In this document: positions 55,457 to 64,000 of the stretch, piece by piece
How positions within the stretch are numbered: the stretch's first letter is position 1
How the letters are laid out: the number at the start of each line of letters is the position of its first letter
DNA from: Mycobacterium pseudokansasii
GTDB lineage: Bacteria; Actinomycetota; Actinomycetes; Mycobacteriales; Mycobacteriaceae
DNA length: 64,000 bases
Assembly (NCBI RefSeq): GCF_900566075.1
Contig: NZ_UPHU01000001.1
Location: forward strand, 1,488,001 to 1,552,000
Direction: 5' to 3'
Notes under the pieces: generated by a model
What the model was told of the DNA's origin: nothing
What the model saw: only the letters and a program-made list of their open reading frames with translations
Database searches by the model: none
Position numbers and translations under genes: made by a program

Positions 55457-56362
55457 ATGAGGCTCCGCATTCCTGCCGCCGTGCCTGAGTGGACCGCGGC
55501 AGAGCTGCCGTCGTTCGCCGGACGCATCGTCATAGTCACCGGCGCCAACAGCGGGCTGGGTGAGGTAACCGCCCGCGAGCTGGCCCGGGTCGGCGCCCAC
55601 GTCATCCTGGCGGTACGCAACACCGAGAAAGGTGAGGCCGCCGCCCGGCAGATGGCCGACCCCGGGGCCTTTCGCGTCGAGGTGCGTCGGCTCGACCTGC
55701 AGGACCTGTCCTCGGTGCGGGACTTCGCCGACGGCATCGACAAAGTCGATGTCCTGGTCAACAACGCCGGCATCATGGCCGCCCAATTCAGGCTGACCGC
55801 CGACGGATTCGAGGGCCATATGGCCACCAATCACCTCGGTCATTTCGCGCTGACCAACCTGCTGCTGCCCAAGCTCGCCGACCGGGTGGTGACGGTGTCC
55901 TCGCTGCTGCACAACATCGGCTACATCAGCCTCAGGGACCTCAACTGGCAGTCGCGGCCGTATTCGGCGTGGCTGGCCTACGGCCAGTCGAAGCTGGCCA
56001 ACCTGTTGTTCACCAGCGAGCTGCAGCGGCGCCTGGATGCCGTCGGCTCCTCGCAGCGCGCGCTGGCCGCCCATCCGGGCTGGTCGCACACGAACCTGCA
56101 GGGCAACTCCGGCCGCAAAGTGGTGGATGCGGCGGTCTTGGCCGTCGACCGGATGGTGTCTACCGACGCCGACTTCGGTGCCCGCCAGACGTTGTATGCG
56201 GTGTCGCAGGATCTTGCCGGCAACACGTTCGTCGGCCCGCGATTCGGCCTCTATGGCCGCACCCAGCCGACCTGGCGCAACTGGGCGGCCAGGCGCGCCG
56301 CCACGGCCGTCGCACTCTGGGAGCTGTCCGAACAGCTGACCGGTGCCAAGTTCCCGCTTTGA
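55457..56362 (+). CDS. Short-chain dehydrogenase/reductase, retinol-dehydrogenase-like
   Basis: The 301-residue SDR has the cofactor loop TGANSGLG (about 28-35), AVRNTEKGE after the second strand, NNAGIM, and the catalytic YGQSK at about 175-179 with Ser in VVTVSSLLH. The Arg in AVRN suggests NADP preference. Relatives in mycobacteria (for example Rv0068 and Rv0439c) are of unknown substrate. The start ATG 55457 has GGGGGAC upstream. The gene stands alone, with a 148-bp gap to the transporter gene. Confidence 0.88.
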   Translation: MRLRIPAAVPEWTAAELPSFAGRIVIVTGANSGLGEVTARELARVGAHVILAVRNTEKGEAAARQMADPGAFRVEVRRLDLQDLSSVRDFADGIDKVDVLVNNAGIMAAQFRLTADGFEGHMATNHLGHFALTNLLLPKLADRVVTVSSLLHNIGYISLRDLNWQSRPYSAWLAYGQSKLANLLFTSELQRRLDAVGSSQRALAAHPGWSHTNLQGNSGRKVVDAAVLAVDRMVSTDADFGARQTLYAVSQDLAGNTFVGPRFGLYGRTQPTWRNWAARRAATAVALWELSEQLTGAKFPL

Positions 56363-56510
56363 GCCGACGGTGCGCGAGTGTGCAAGCTGGCGAGGCGGTT
56401 TCAGCGCCGGGACGCATGAGAACCGGCGCACGGTCGACTCAACGCAAACGAAACGTGAATAGTGGGTATACGTGCGGCCGCGGGCCGGATGTCGGCGAGG
56501 AGGTCGCCCC

Positions 56511-57437
56511 ATGTCGAATACGGATATCGCCGGGTTTCTCGCGTTGTGCGCCGCGCTGGCAGCCGCGATCGGCAGTGTGATCCGCCAGCGGTCCGCCCAG
56601 GAGATCACCGACCAACCGGTCGGATACCTGGCGCTGTTCGGCATGTTGTTGCGCGACACCCGCTGGTGGCTGGGCGGTCTGGGCGACATCGCCAGTTACT
56701 GTCTGCTCGCCGCGGCCCTCGACAAAGGCTCGGTGATGTTGGTGACGGCGCTGCAGGTGACGGTGCTGCTGTTCGCGCTGCCCCTCTATGCACGGTTGGC
56801 CCATCATCGGATAACCCGGCGGGAGTGGCTGTCGGCGGTGTTGCTGGCTGCGGCGTTGGCGACAGTCATCACGGCCGGGGATCCCACCGTCGGCCACTCG
56901 CGGGGCTCGCTGCAAGCCTGGATCGTGGTGGCCGCCGTGCTGGGCCCGGCCTTGGGATTGTGTGTGCTCGGCGCGCGGATCTTGGCGGATCGTCCCGCTG
57001 CGGCGGTGCTGCTGGCGGTGGTATCGGGTTCGTCGTTGGCGCTGTTCGCGGTGCTCACCAAGGGCATCGTTGACGTGCTCGAACACGGCACGGACAACCT
57101 GTTGCGCACCCCCGAGTTGTACGGCTGGGTACTGGCCGCGCTGGGCGGAATGATCTTCCAGCAGTCGGCGTTTCGCGCCGGCGCCCTGACCGCTTCATTG
57201 CCGATGCTGACGGTGGCCAAACCGGTGGTGGCCTCGGTGCTGGGGGTCACCGTGCTCGGCGAGACGCTGGAGGCCGACGGCCCGGAGTGGCTGCTGCTGG
57301 TGGCCTCGGCGGTGGTGGTGATCATCGCGACGGTCGCCTTGGCGCGCGGTGAGGCCGCCACCATGGCGGCCGGCGCGGGACGTGACGTCACCACCGCAGG
57401 CCGGCCCACGGCACCGTCGCAACCCTTGAGCGGTTGA
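56511..57437 (+). CDS. DMT-superfamily (EamA-like) membrane transporter
   Basis: From ATG 56511 (MSNTDIAGFLALCAAL), preceded by GAGGAGGT, the product has 308 residues with nine to ten hydrophobic helices. The second half begins around residue 150 (AWIVVAAVLGPALGL). PMLTVAKPVVASVLGVTVLGE matches the end of the EamA repeat, where many exporters have a Pro/Glu pair. Substrates of such drug/metabolite exporters cannot be predicted. It is followed after 200 bp by the MbtH gene. Confidence 0.85.
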   Translation: MSNTDIAGFLALCAALAAAIGSVIRQRSAQEITDQPVGYLALFGMLLRDTRWWLGGLGDIASYCLLAAALDKGSVMLVTALQVTVLLFALPLYARLAHHRITRREWLSAVLLAAALATVITAGDPTVGHSRGSLQAWIVVAAVLGPALGLCVLGARILADRPAAAVLLAVVSGSSLALFAVLTKGIVDVLEHGTDNLLRTPELYGWVLAALGGMIFQQSAFRAGALTASLPMLTVAKPVVASVLGVTVLGETLEADGPEWLLLVASAVVVIIATVALARGEAATMAAGAGRDVTTAGRPTAPSQPLSG

Positions 57438-57638
57438 CGCGTTACTGCCGGCGACATCGCGGCCGCGACCGTCGACTCCCACACAGGGCGGTAACGGGGC
57501 ACTTAACCGGCCGGATTGAACGGTATTGGTGCTAAGTTGACGTCGCCGATCGATGATCTGGACACCACGCGCCACCACAAGAATGGTTCCGCGCTGGTTT
57601 GGATTTGACCCGCCTCTACTGAGCCGTGAGGAGAACGA

Positions 57639-57869
57639 GTGAGTGTCAATCCGTTCGACGACGACAACGGTAGCTTCTTCGTCCTGGTCAACGACGAGGA
57701 GCAACACAGCCTGTGGCCGGTGTTCGCCGATATTCCGGCCGGTTGGCGGGTCGTTTACGGTGAAGCCACCCGGGCCGAATGTTTGGACTATGTCGAACAG
57801 AACTGGACCGATATCAGGCCGAAGAGTCTTCGCGAGAGGCTAGCGCAGAGGCGGACTTCCGATTCGTAA
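57639..57869 (+). CDS. MbtH-like protein
   Basis: The 76-residue protein (GTG 57639, with GAGGAGAACGA before it) shows the full family signature: [33 protein letters not shown] and WTDIRPKSL. MbtH proteins bind NRPS adenylation domains and are needed for their folding or activity. No intact NRPS is present; a condensation-domain remnant lies 200 bp downstream. It may serve an NRPS encoded elsewhere or be a leftover of a lost cluster. Confidence 0.93.
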   Translation: MSVNPFDDDNGSFFVLVNDEEQHSLWPVFADIPAGWRVVYGEATRAECLDYVEQNWTDIRPKSLRERLAQRRTSDS

Positions 57870-58064
57870 GCCGTCGCGGCGGAGTCCGGATGAAGCGTGA
57901 TCGGCGGCTGCGGTAGGTGGGGTGTGCCGAACCCGCTGCCGTGGTGGCGTTGGGGCAGTTGCCCTTGGCACTTGCTGACGAACTCGACACCGGCGCCCTG
58001 CCCCGGCGGAATGCCAGGACGACGATCGCCACCGCGCGATCGAGCTGGTGCTGATCGGCATGTA

Positions 58065-58345
58065 CCGACGCGGTTGAATACGGCGGTGGCCGATGTGGTG
58101 GGCCGCCACGATAGCCTGCGCACGGTGTTTTCGGCGGACGGGATACCCCGGCAGCCGGTCTTGTCCGCCGCAAAAGCCGACTTCGGTTGGCAGATCATCG
58201 ACGCCGCCGAATGGCCGGCTTCCCGGCTGGGCGAGGCCATCGCGGATTCGGCGCGTCACCCGTTTGACTCGTCTAACGAAATCCCGTTTCGGGCAATGGT
58301 TTTCAGGATCACCGATCGGGAGCACGTGCTGGTGATCACGGTGCG
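58065..58345 (+). pseudogene. Fragment of an NRPS condensation domain
   Basis: The frame reads LNTAVADVVGRHDSLRTVFS, then FGWQIIDAAEW and HPFDSSNEIPFRAMVF, then HVLVITVRH. These match the N-terminal half of a condensation domain (RHDxLRT motif; FDxxxxxPFR motif). The motif HHxxxDG that carries the catalytic His is absent: the frame changes to a different protein right after ITVRH. No start or domain partners exist. It is clearly a remnant, probably of an NRPS that once followed mbtH. Confidence 0.75.
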
Positions 58346-58349
58346 CCAC

Positions 58350-58963
58350 AGGTGGTCGAGGACTCCTTCGAGCGGTCGATGGTCCTCTACGCCGAACACG
58401 GCTTCGACGTCTCCACGTTCGTGGCGCGGGTGGTCATCTCCACCGGCTCCGACATCTACAGTGCCGTCGCGGCGGCCGCCGGGGCTCTCAATGGATCCGC
58501 AGCACGGTGGCGCGAACGAGGCGGTGATGCGTGACATGTCTGAAATAGGCTCTGCCACAAGAGCAGCCGAGTGGTTGAACACCAAACTGGCCCGCTACCA
58601 GAAGGTCATGGGATTCGGTCATCGGGTGTACCCGAACGGTGACTCACGGGTGCCGGCATGGAGCAGGCCCTGACGCGGGTGGCGGCCGGACGAGATGGTC
58701 AGCGAGGGCTCGACATCTACCACGCCCTGGAGCGGGATATGTTGGCCGCGACTGGAGTCAAGCCGGATCGGGACTTTCCCACCGGTCCCGCTTGTCACCT
58801 GATGGGCTTCGATATCGGCTGCCTCACAACGGTTTTCGTGATGATCGGGATCGTCGGATGGACCGCCCACGTCATGGAGCAGACCGCCTCCAACGCGCTG
58901 ATCCTGCCGCTGAGCGCATACATCGGACCACCGCAACGCCCGCTCACGACGACCCTTGCGTAG
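58350..58963 (+). pseudogene. prpC: 2-methylcitrate synthase (PrpC/GltA1) remnant
   Basis: Three frame segments together give the C-terminal half of a citrate/methylcitrate synthase. The first reads SMVLYAEHGFDVSTFVARV and SDIYSAVAAAAGALNG; the next, after a shift near 58490, HGGANEAVMRDM and KVMGFGHRVYPNGDSR; the last, after a shift near 58660, LDIYHALERDMLAATGVKP and GWTAHVMEQTASNALI. The catalytic GFGHRVY His is present but the first 200 or so residues are missing. With two frameshifts it is inactive. Its join to the condensation-domain remnant shows a past deletion. Confidence 0.85.
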
Positions 58964-59296
58964 CAGGCCGGTGCGGCGGGCCCGGAAGACGCGACGACCG
59001 GGTCGTCACCTGATCACTCAACCCGGTGCGGTTACCGCCGCCGTGGGTGTAGTGTCCATAGTGAGGTTTTCTTTCGTAGCCAGCTCTGATCTCGGGGTTC
59101 GCGACCGCATCGCAACCAAGGGTCTGTCACTGGCTTCGTTTGTCGATCCCCACACGTGTGTGCCGGGTCAGGCCGAAGTGAAGGGGTCGTCAATGGATCA
59201 TCGCGAGTTGCGTGCGGGTCGACTGGTGGCGGTGACGATATCGCTGGGCCACGGCCGCACAACGCGGGTGGTTTCCGTCGGGACAATGTCAGCGCC
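58964..59296 (+). other. Intergenic region, no gene seen
   Basis: The 333 bp hold no frame with start signals or motifs. It may contain the promoter of the DUF5994 gene. An in-frame extension of that gene back to 59156 looks non-coding. Confidence 0.5.
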
Positions 59297-59827
59297 ATGA
59301 ACGGAGCAGTAGGCGGTCGGCGCCTGGCCAGCCCGGTGCGGGTCGCCTTGGCGGTGGAGCTGGGTGCGCCGCTTGACGGGGCGTGGTGGCCGCACACGGC
59401 CTCGATAGCGCGCGAGCTTCCCGAGCTGGTTGATGCCCTGCGCACGCGGTTGGGCAAGATCACCGCCATCACCGTCAACTGGTCCTCCCTGGAAAGCTCG
59501 CCGGATCTCGATGCGCTGAACCGCCCCGGGGTAGGTGACAGGGGCGAGCGCGGCCGGTTTGTCGCACGCCAGCGACTGATGACGATCACCGGTAGCCGGG
59601 CCTCGGCGAATCTGTTGGTGGTACCGTGCCGCACGTCCGCGGCTCTGGCCAAGATGGTGTTACGCAGATGTGCGGGACTGCCCGCCATGGGTCAGGAGCG
59701 GGACACTCAGGAATTCCAGACCTGCGGCGACATCCTGCGTGCCGCTCGGGCCGAAAGTGCACAACGCGATCGACCTGTCCGGGACGAGGCGGCCGCGCAC
59801 GCCGCTCCGGCCGATATGCAGTCGTGA
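59297..59827 (+). CDS. DUF5994-like hypothetical protein
   Basis: From ATG 59297 (MNGAVGGRRLASPVRVAL) the product has 176 residues. Segments LDGAWWPHTASIARELPELV, ITAITVNWSSLE and RLMTITGSRASANLLVVP are typical of the actinobacterial DUF5994 family of small cytoplasmic proteins without known function. The C-terminus (after 125) is of lower complexity and Ala/Arg-rich. No enzyme motif is recognised. A similar protein family often occurs in several copies in mycobacteria. Confidence 0.7.
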   Translation: MNGAVGGRRLASPVRVALAVELGAPLDGAWWPHTASIARELPELVDALRTRLGKITAITVNWSSLESSPDLDALNRPGVGDRGERGRFVARQRLMTITGSRASANLLVVPCRTSAALAKMVLRRCAGLPAMGQERDTQEFQTCGDILRAARAESAQRDRPVRDEAAAHAAPADMQS

Positions 59828-60026
59828 CGGCTTGATGGGTACCTCGCCAACCGCGCAAGGCCGCGCAGCGGCAACACTTTTCGACGTGCGGTCCGACCGT
59901 GACCAGCCGGCGACTTCGTTGACCTCCGGGCGTTTGGGCAACCCACCGCCGCGCCCCCCATCATGCTCGGTGCGGGACTGCGCTTTAGACGCGTCGCGCC
60001 GACGCTCGTAAGAAAGGATGTACGAC

Positions 60027-60260
60027 ATGGCCATACAGAACTGGTGGGACGCACCGGAAATTCATCCGTCGGAGATCCGGGTCGGTGACGTCATCGGCAC
60101 CGTGCGCCCGACCCACGTTCCCTTCAAGGTCAAGCTGATCAGTGAGCCGAATAGAAGCCCGAGGCAATGGACGTTTTTCGGCCGCGACGACGCCGGTTTG
60201 GACTACGTGAGCACCTTCGGCGACGGTGAATTGGTCCGCAGGTACACCAAGGCTTCCTGA
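60027..60260 (+). CDS. Small conserved-looking hypothetical protein
   Basis: ATG 60027 (MAIQNWWDAPEIHPSE) is better placed after AAAGGA (60012-60017) than the ATG at 60018, and gives 77 residues. Features are a Trp-rich N-terminus, a VGDVIGTVRPTHVPFKVKLI strand region and WTFFGRDDAGLDYVSTF, suggesting a small beta-barrel. It has no Cys and no signal. No family is recognised. Confidence 0.65.
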   Translation: MAIQNWWDAPEIHPSEIRVGDVIGTVRPTHVPFKVKLISEPNRSPRQWTFFGRDDAGLDYVSTFGDGELVRRYTKAS

Positions 60261-60373
60261 CCGCGGCCCCGGCGACGGTCCGGCAGAGCGCCACCGAAGC
60301 GATTGCGCCGGCGCCGATCTTCGCGCGGGCCAGCATCGACTGGGCCGGGTCAGACCGCTAAAATTCTGACTTC

Positions 60374-61102
60374 ATGGCCGTTAGGCGCGCCGTGTTGCTC
60401 ATTGCCGATATCGGCGGATACACGCACTACATGACGTGGAACCGCATGCACCTGGTCCACGCGCAGCAGACGGTGGCCGAGCTGCTCGAAGCGGTGATCG
60501 ACGCCGGCAAAGGTCTCAAGCTGGCCAAGCTGGAGGGCGATGCCGCGTTCTTCTGGGCTCCCGGTGGCAATCCCAAAGTCGTTGTGTGCGAACGGATAAC
60601 GACCATGCGACAAGCCTTTCTGACGCGGCGGGAAAGGCTGAAGAAAGACATCGCCTGCGACTGCCAGAGCTGTTCGCAACTGGGGAATTTATCGCTCAAG
60701 TTCGTCACTCACGAAGGCGAAGTCGCCGAGCAGAAGGTCAAGCGGCGGGTCGAACTCGCTGGCTTCGACGTCATTCTCGTGCACCGGATGCTGAAGAACC
60801 TGGTGCCGGTGTCGGAGTACGTGCTGATGACCGACGTGGTGGCCGCTTGCCTCGATGAGTCGATGCGGAAGCTCTCGATTGCGTTGACCCACGATTTCGA
60901 GGGCATCGGTCGAACGGCGACCTTCTATATCGATCTCGCCACGTCCGGGGCGCGGCCCGTGGTGGTAGAACGTGGCTTCTTCGGCCGGCTTTCGGCGAAG
61001 CTGGGGTTCGGGGCGAAGGCATTGCCCTTCATGCTGGGGGCAAAAGAGCCCTGCGCGCAGTTCCACAATCTTGATGGCGGGGCGCAAGAGCTGCCCGCGT
61101 GA
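60374..61102 (+). CDS. DUF2652 protein, class III nucleotidyl-cyclase-like
   Basis: The 242-residue protein begins [15 protein letters not shown], the first strand of the class III cyclase fold with a metal-binding-type Asp, followed by [14 protein letters not shown], which resembles the second-metal region. Later catalytic Asn/Arg residues are not obvious. Two close Cys in CDCQSC could bind metal. DUF2652 proteins are mostly of unknown function; cyclase activity is doubtful. The stop TGA overlaps the next gene's GTG (GTGA), so both are translated together. Confidence 0.75.
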   Translation: MAVRRAVLLIADIGGYTHYMTWNRMHLVHAQQTVAELLEAVIDAGKGLKLAKLEGDAAFFWAPGGNPKVVVCERITTMRQAFLTRRERLKKDIACDCQSCSQLGNLSLKFVTHEGEVAEQKVKRRVELAGFDVILVHRMLKNLVPVSEYVLMTDVVAACLDESMRKLSIALTHDFEGIGRTATFYIDLATSGARPVVVERGFFGRLSAKLGFGAKALPFMLGAKEPCAQFHNLDGGAQELPA

Positions 61103-61530
61103 GCCGCGCGGCCGGCAGTCGTAGCGCTTCCGAACCCGGTTACCATCGGCCGGTGTCGGTGGCGCTGCTTCGCGAGATGTTCGACCGTGTGGTCGTGGCC
61201 AAGAACGCCGATCTCTTCGAGCACTACTACGACCCCGACTTTGTGATGTACTCCGACGGGCTGAGCCAGAGTTTTGCCGAATTCCGCGACAGCCACCGCA
61301 ATGTCTATGCCACCGACATCAGCTACGCGGTCGAGTATGACGAGCAGGCGTGGGTGGCGGCCGCCGACAAGGTGGCGGGACGGTTGTGGATTACCACGTC
61401 TCGCCCCGGCGAGCAGCCCACCCGAATAGAGGTTGTGCTCATCGCCGCGTACCGCAACGGTCGAATCCATCGGATCTGGGAGACGACATGGCCGAGTTGG
61501 CGCAACGTGGCCGCGCTGGAAGGCTACTGA
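61099..61530 (+). CDS. SnoaL-like (NTF2-fold) protein
   Basis: The 143-residue product (GTG 61099, overlapping the previous stop; a GTG at 61153 would skip a basic leader) has an NTF2-like fold: [20 protein letters not shown] for the first helices, [12 protein letters not shown] for the cone entrance, and [20 protein letters not shown] for the last strands. Such proteins act as isomerases, hydrolases or binding proteins for small polyketide- or steroid-like ligands. It converges with aofH. Confidence 0.75.
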   Translation: MSRAAGSRSASEPGYHRPVSVALLREMFDRVVVAKNADLFEHYYDPDFVMYSDGLSQSFAEFRDSHRNVYATDISYAVEYDEQAWVAAADKVAGRLWITTSRPGEQPTRIEVVLIAAYRNGRIHRIWETTWPSWRNVAALEGY

Positions 61531-61558
61531 CCGGCCACGCCGGCAACCTCACCCCAGG

Positions 61559-62914
61559 TCACCCCAGCCGGCGCATCAATTCGGCCGCAGCGTGTCGGCC
61601 GCTGAGCAAGGCGCCGTGCACGGTGGCGGGATTGTCCTCGCCGACGGCCTCGCCGGCGAGGTAAAGCCGGTCACCGATCGGTTCCTGCAGCCGGCGGCGA
61701 TCGTCGAGACCGGAACCCGGCGCGTGGAACGAGTACGAGCCAAGGGCATAGGGATCGACGGTCCAGCTCGACGATGTGACGTCGACGAGGGCGACGTCAT
61801 TGCCGAACAACTGCCGGGCGATGGGCAGCGCGGAGGCCATCAACTCACCGGGTGCCGAGGACTCCACGTACCGGCCGCGGTGACCGGCGTTGAAAGCCAA
61901 CACGATCGGCCCGGCGGCGGCCGGCAACGTCAGCCATTGCGCCCACATGCCGCCGTCTGCGCCCAGAAATTGGTAGAACGCGTTTTCCAGGTCCCAGGTC
62001 CGCTGCGCGAAGCGGAAGTAGCTCTTGGACAGCACGCCAAATCCCAGCGCCCGCAAGGAGTGTGCGTGTCCGTCCGGAAGCGGCGGATCGAACGCTATCG
62101 CCCCGGCTTGCAGCACGCCGAGCGGAACGGTGAGGATCGCAGCGGGTCCTTCGAAGGACCGGTCACCGGCTCGCACGATCACCGAATTACCTTGCCGCAC
62201 CACCGCTGTGGCCACGGTATTGAGGACGACGGGAAGGCCGTCGGCCAGCGAGCGTGGCACGGCATCGTATCCGCTGGTGATGACCATCTGCGGTCCGCCG
62301 GTGTACGTGCCCCGGTCGAACGTCGTGGCGGAGAGCTGGTCTGCATCCGCGGCGTACTCGTCTTCGATCTCGGTGTTGACGTAGTAGGCCAATTGGGCGC
62401 GTTCGCTATCGGACAACTCGTCGCGCTCCGCCTGGGCGTTGAGGGCGGCACCCAGACTCCCGCCGTCGACCTCGTCGCGAGCCTGCCCCACCAGCGCGCG
62501 CCAAGTCGCCTGGCGGTACTCGACCGGCCCTAGACGAGGATCGATCACCAGCTTGGCTGCCTGGTTGTAGTCGGTCGGCGCGAGTTGAGCCTGTACTTTG
62601 CGCGCCAACTCCACCAACGGGTTATTCGTCGTGCCGTGAATCCACGAGGCGCCCATTTCCAGTGGCGGACCCCAATCGCGAGTGGTATTCACCCGGCCGC
62701 CAACCCGATTGCGGGCTTCGATCACCCGCACCGGCCAACCCGCGTCGGCAAGACTGCGCGCCGCGGCCAGCCCCGCCATTCCGGCGCCGATGACCAGGAC
62801 CGCCTTGTTGTCCGGAGGCGCTGTCCCGGCGCACCCGGCCGTCGCACCGGTACCGACGGCACAGGTCAAACCCGCCGTTGCCGCCAAGAACTCCCGGCGG
62901 GACATCTGGGACAC
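61559..62914 (-). CDS. aofH: Flavin monoamine/polyamine oxidase, Tat-exported lipoprotein
   Basis: The 451-residue protein begins with a twin-arginine signal (SRREFLAAT) and a lipobox-like TAGCAG with Cys at about 28, so it is probably a Tat-exported lipoprotein. The FAD domain has VLVIGAGMAGLAAARSL and EARNRVGGR, and the oxidase family segments MGASWIHG and GDRLYLAGEAVG near the end. It should oxidise polyamines or related amines, giving H2O2. It matches AofH (Rv3170) in position, next to hpx. The Rv3170 protein is, as I recall, of similar length. Confidence 0.88.
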   Translation of the reverse strand: MSQMSRREFLAATAGLTCAVGTGATAGCAGTAPPDNKAVLVIGAGMAGLAAARSLADAGWPVRVIEARNRVGGRVNTTRDWGPPLEMGASWIHGTTNNPLVELARKVQAQLAPTDYNQAAKLVIDPRLGPVEYRQATWRALVGQARDEVDGGSLGAALNAQAERDELSDSERAQLAYYVNTEIEDEYAADADQLSATTFDRGTYTGGPQMVITSGYDAVPRSLADGLPVVLNTVATAVVRQGNSVIVRAGDRSFEGPAAILTVPLGVLQAGAIAFDPPLPDGHAHSLRALGFGVLSKSYFRFAQRTWDLENAFYQFLGADGGMWAQWLTLPAAAGPIVLAFNAGHRGRYVESSAPGELMASALPIARQLFGNDVALVDVTSSSWTVDPYALGSYSFHAPGSGLDDRRRLQEPIGDRLYLAGEAVGEDNPATVHGALLSGRHAAAELMRRLG

Positions 62915-63006
62915 GGTGTCAGCGTCTCATACCCGCCCAAGACCGAAATGTCGACTGCTCAGCGTCGTTATCAGATCGTTTTCCCGTAAATGTGACCGGT
63001 CCCACA

Positions 63007-63020
63007 TTACCGTCAGGTAA
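63007..63020. promoter_or_regulatory. Inverted repeat in the aofH-hpx divergent region
   Basis: TTACC (63007-63011) and GGTAA (63016-63020) flank GTCA. The palindrome is in the 160-bp gap between the divergent aofH and hpx genes and lies 55 bp before the hpx ATG. It has the size and type of a TetR-class operator, which would allow joint control. Confidence 0.35.
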
Positions 63021-63074
63021 ACTCGGCGCCATCCGGAGGGCGGCGACGAAGCCGCGTTCGAAGGGGGAGCGGCG

Positions 63075-64000
63075 ATGAAGTCCACCCGCGGCAGTGTGCC
63101 GAACCAATTGCCCGATGCGCTGCCGCCCAGTCGCACCTTGACTGTTCGCGCGGCCGACGGGACTTCGCTGCACACCCAGGTGTTCGGGCCGCCGGACGGC
63201 TATCCGATCGTGTTGACCCATGGCTTCGTCTGCTCCATCCGAGTGTGGGCATATCAGATCGCGGACCTGGCCACCGACTATCGGGTGATCGCTTTCGACC
63301 ACCGCGGGCACGGGCACAGCGGCATCCCGCGACGCGACAGTTACACCCTCAAACACCTTGCCTCCGACCTGGATTCGGTGCTGGATGCGACGCTGGCCCC
63401 ACACGAGCGGGCATTGATCGCCGGACATTCGATGGGCGGAATCACCATCTCGGCCTGGTCGGAACGATACCGCCACAAGGTACACCGGCGCGCCGACGCG
63501 GTCGCCTTGATCAACACGACCACCGGCGATCTGCTCAGCAAGGTGAAGTTGCTGTCGGTGCCACGGGAATTGTCGGCGGCACGAGTGCTGGCCGGCCGTG
63601 GCTTGATCAACGCGTTCGGGGGATTTCGGATCCCTGGCGCGGTCCGGATACCGACCCAGTTGATGGTCGCAATGATGGCCGTCGGGGCCGATGCCCACCC
63701 GAGCACTGCGCGGCTGGTCTACGAGCTGTTCGCGCAGACCTCACCGGCAGGGCGCGGCGGCTGTGCGCGGATGCTCGTCCAGGAACTGGGGCCTCGGCAT
63801 ATCAACCTCGACGGTTTGACGGTGCCGACCCTGGTGATCGGCAGCAAGCGCGATCGGCTGACACCGATCAGCCAGTCCCGCAAAATCGCCAGTGCCGCAC
63901 CCAATGTCTTCGATCTGGTCGAGTTGCCGGGCGGCCACTGCTCGATGCTGGAACAGCACCACGAGGTGAACCGTCATTTGCGTACCCTGGCCGAATCGGT
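63075..64000 (+). CDS. hpx: Alpha/beta hydrolase, non-heme haloperoxidase-like (3' end outside window)
   Basis: ATG 63075, after GGGGGAG, opens a frame that runs to the window edge (about 308 residues). It shows the alpha/beta-hydrolase features LTHGFVCS (oxyanion region), AGHSMGG with Ser119, a late Asp in SKRDRLTP and His in LPGGHCSML. These are the catalytic triad positions. Rv3171c (hpx) next to aofH is called non-heme haloperoxidase, but such enzymes are usually esterases with side perhydrolase activity. The end of the gene is missing, though the conserved domain is complete. Confidence 0.88.
   Translation, partial: MKSTRGSVPNQLPDALPPSRTLTVRAADGTSLHTQVFGPPDGYPIVLTHGFVCSIRVWAYQIADLATDYRVIAFDHRGHGHSGIPRRDSYTLKHLASDLDSVLDATLAPHERALIAGHSMGGITISAWSERYRHKVHRRADAVALINTTTGDLLSKVKLLSVPRELSAARVLAGRGLINAFGGFRIPGAVRIPTQLMVAMMAVGADAHPSTARLVYELFAQTSPAGRGGCARMLVQELGPRHINLDGLTVPTLVIGSKRDRLTPISQSRKIASAAPNVFDLVELPGGHCSMLEQHHEVNRHLRTLAES

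Overview
The window is chromosomal DNA of a slow-growing, non-tuberculous Mycobacterium. It is GC-rich, uses many GTG starts, and its gene order from 1 to 27782 reads as the mirror image of the M. tuberculosis block Rv3208 to Rv3193c. The right edge resumes at the Rv3170/Rv3171c pair (aofH, hpx). An 18-kDa-antigen type hsp18, which M. leprae and M. avium have and M. tuberculosis lacks, supports a non-tuberculous species. The species itself cannot be named from the sequence alone. Rv names are comparisons from memory, not search results.

Backbone, 1-27.8 kb. A partial TetR regulator and a DUF3152 protease-like membrane protein are followed by moeB1, a kinase-fold protein, an alkyltransferase-like DNA repair protein and the hydrolase lipV. 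Next come a stress pair (hsp18 with a leaderless leader ORF, and a J-domain protein) and the recombination helicase-nuclease genes adnB-adnA. After these lie a K+ channel, nudC, a PknH-like lipoprotein, mycoredoxin-1 and uvrD2. whiB7 follows with its whole attenuation leader visible (promoter, 48-codon uORF, intrinsic terminator). Then come an ABC1/UbiB kinase-like protein, a 57-residue small ORF, an E1/cyclodehydratase-like protein, a zincin, a PDZ-Lon protease and a UPF0182 membrane protein. DNA repair, redox control and antibiotic stress dominate this stretch.

Accessory region, 27.8-45.6 kb. It opens with a frameshifted rtcB and an initiator tRNA gene. It then carries a Fic toxin with its antitoxin, a HTH antitoxin-like gene whose partner is missing, a VapBC pair, and a complete IS21-family element with terminal repeats and a 4-bp target duplication. 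Next to the IS is a four-gene Wadjet (JetABCD) anti-plasmid system. jetA and jetB look intact, but jetC has two nonsense codons and a frameshift and jetD has a frameshift. After it come a DUF1023 hydrolase and two tandem lipoprotein paralogues, one cut short by a stop.

Lipid region, 45.6-52.8 kb. Four genes on the minus strand form a likely operon: an adenylation-carrier-reductase megaenzyme, a PF10118 metal-dependent hydrolase-like protein, an EphD-like hydrolase/SDR fusion and a flavin/2Fe-2S reductase. Together they suggest activation, reduction and oxidation of a fatty acyl chain.

Right part, 52.8-64 kb. An AT-richer gap carries repeated ATACTG elements upstream of a small putative DNA-binding protein. 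Then come a lipid kinase, an SDR and a DMT transporter. An orphan MbtH is followed by remnants of an NRPS condensation domain and of 2-methylcitrate synthase. The window ends with several small conserved proteins, a Tat-lipoprotein amine oxidase (aofH) and the divergent hydrolase hpx, cut by the window edge.
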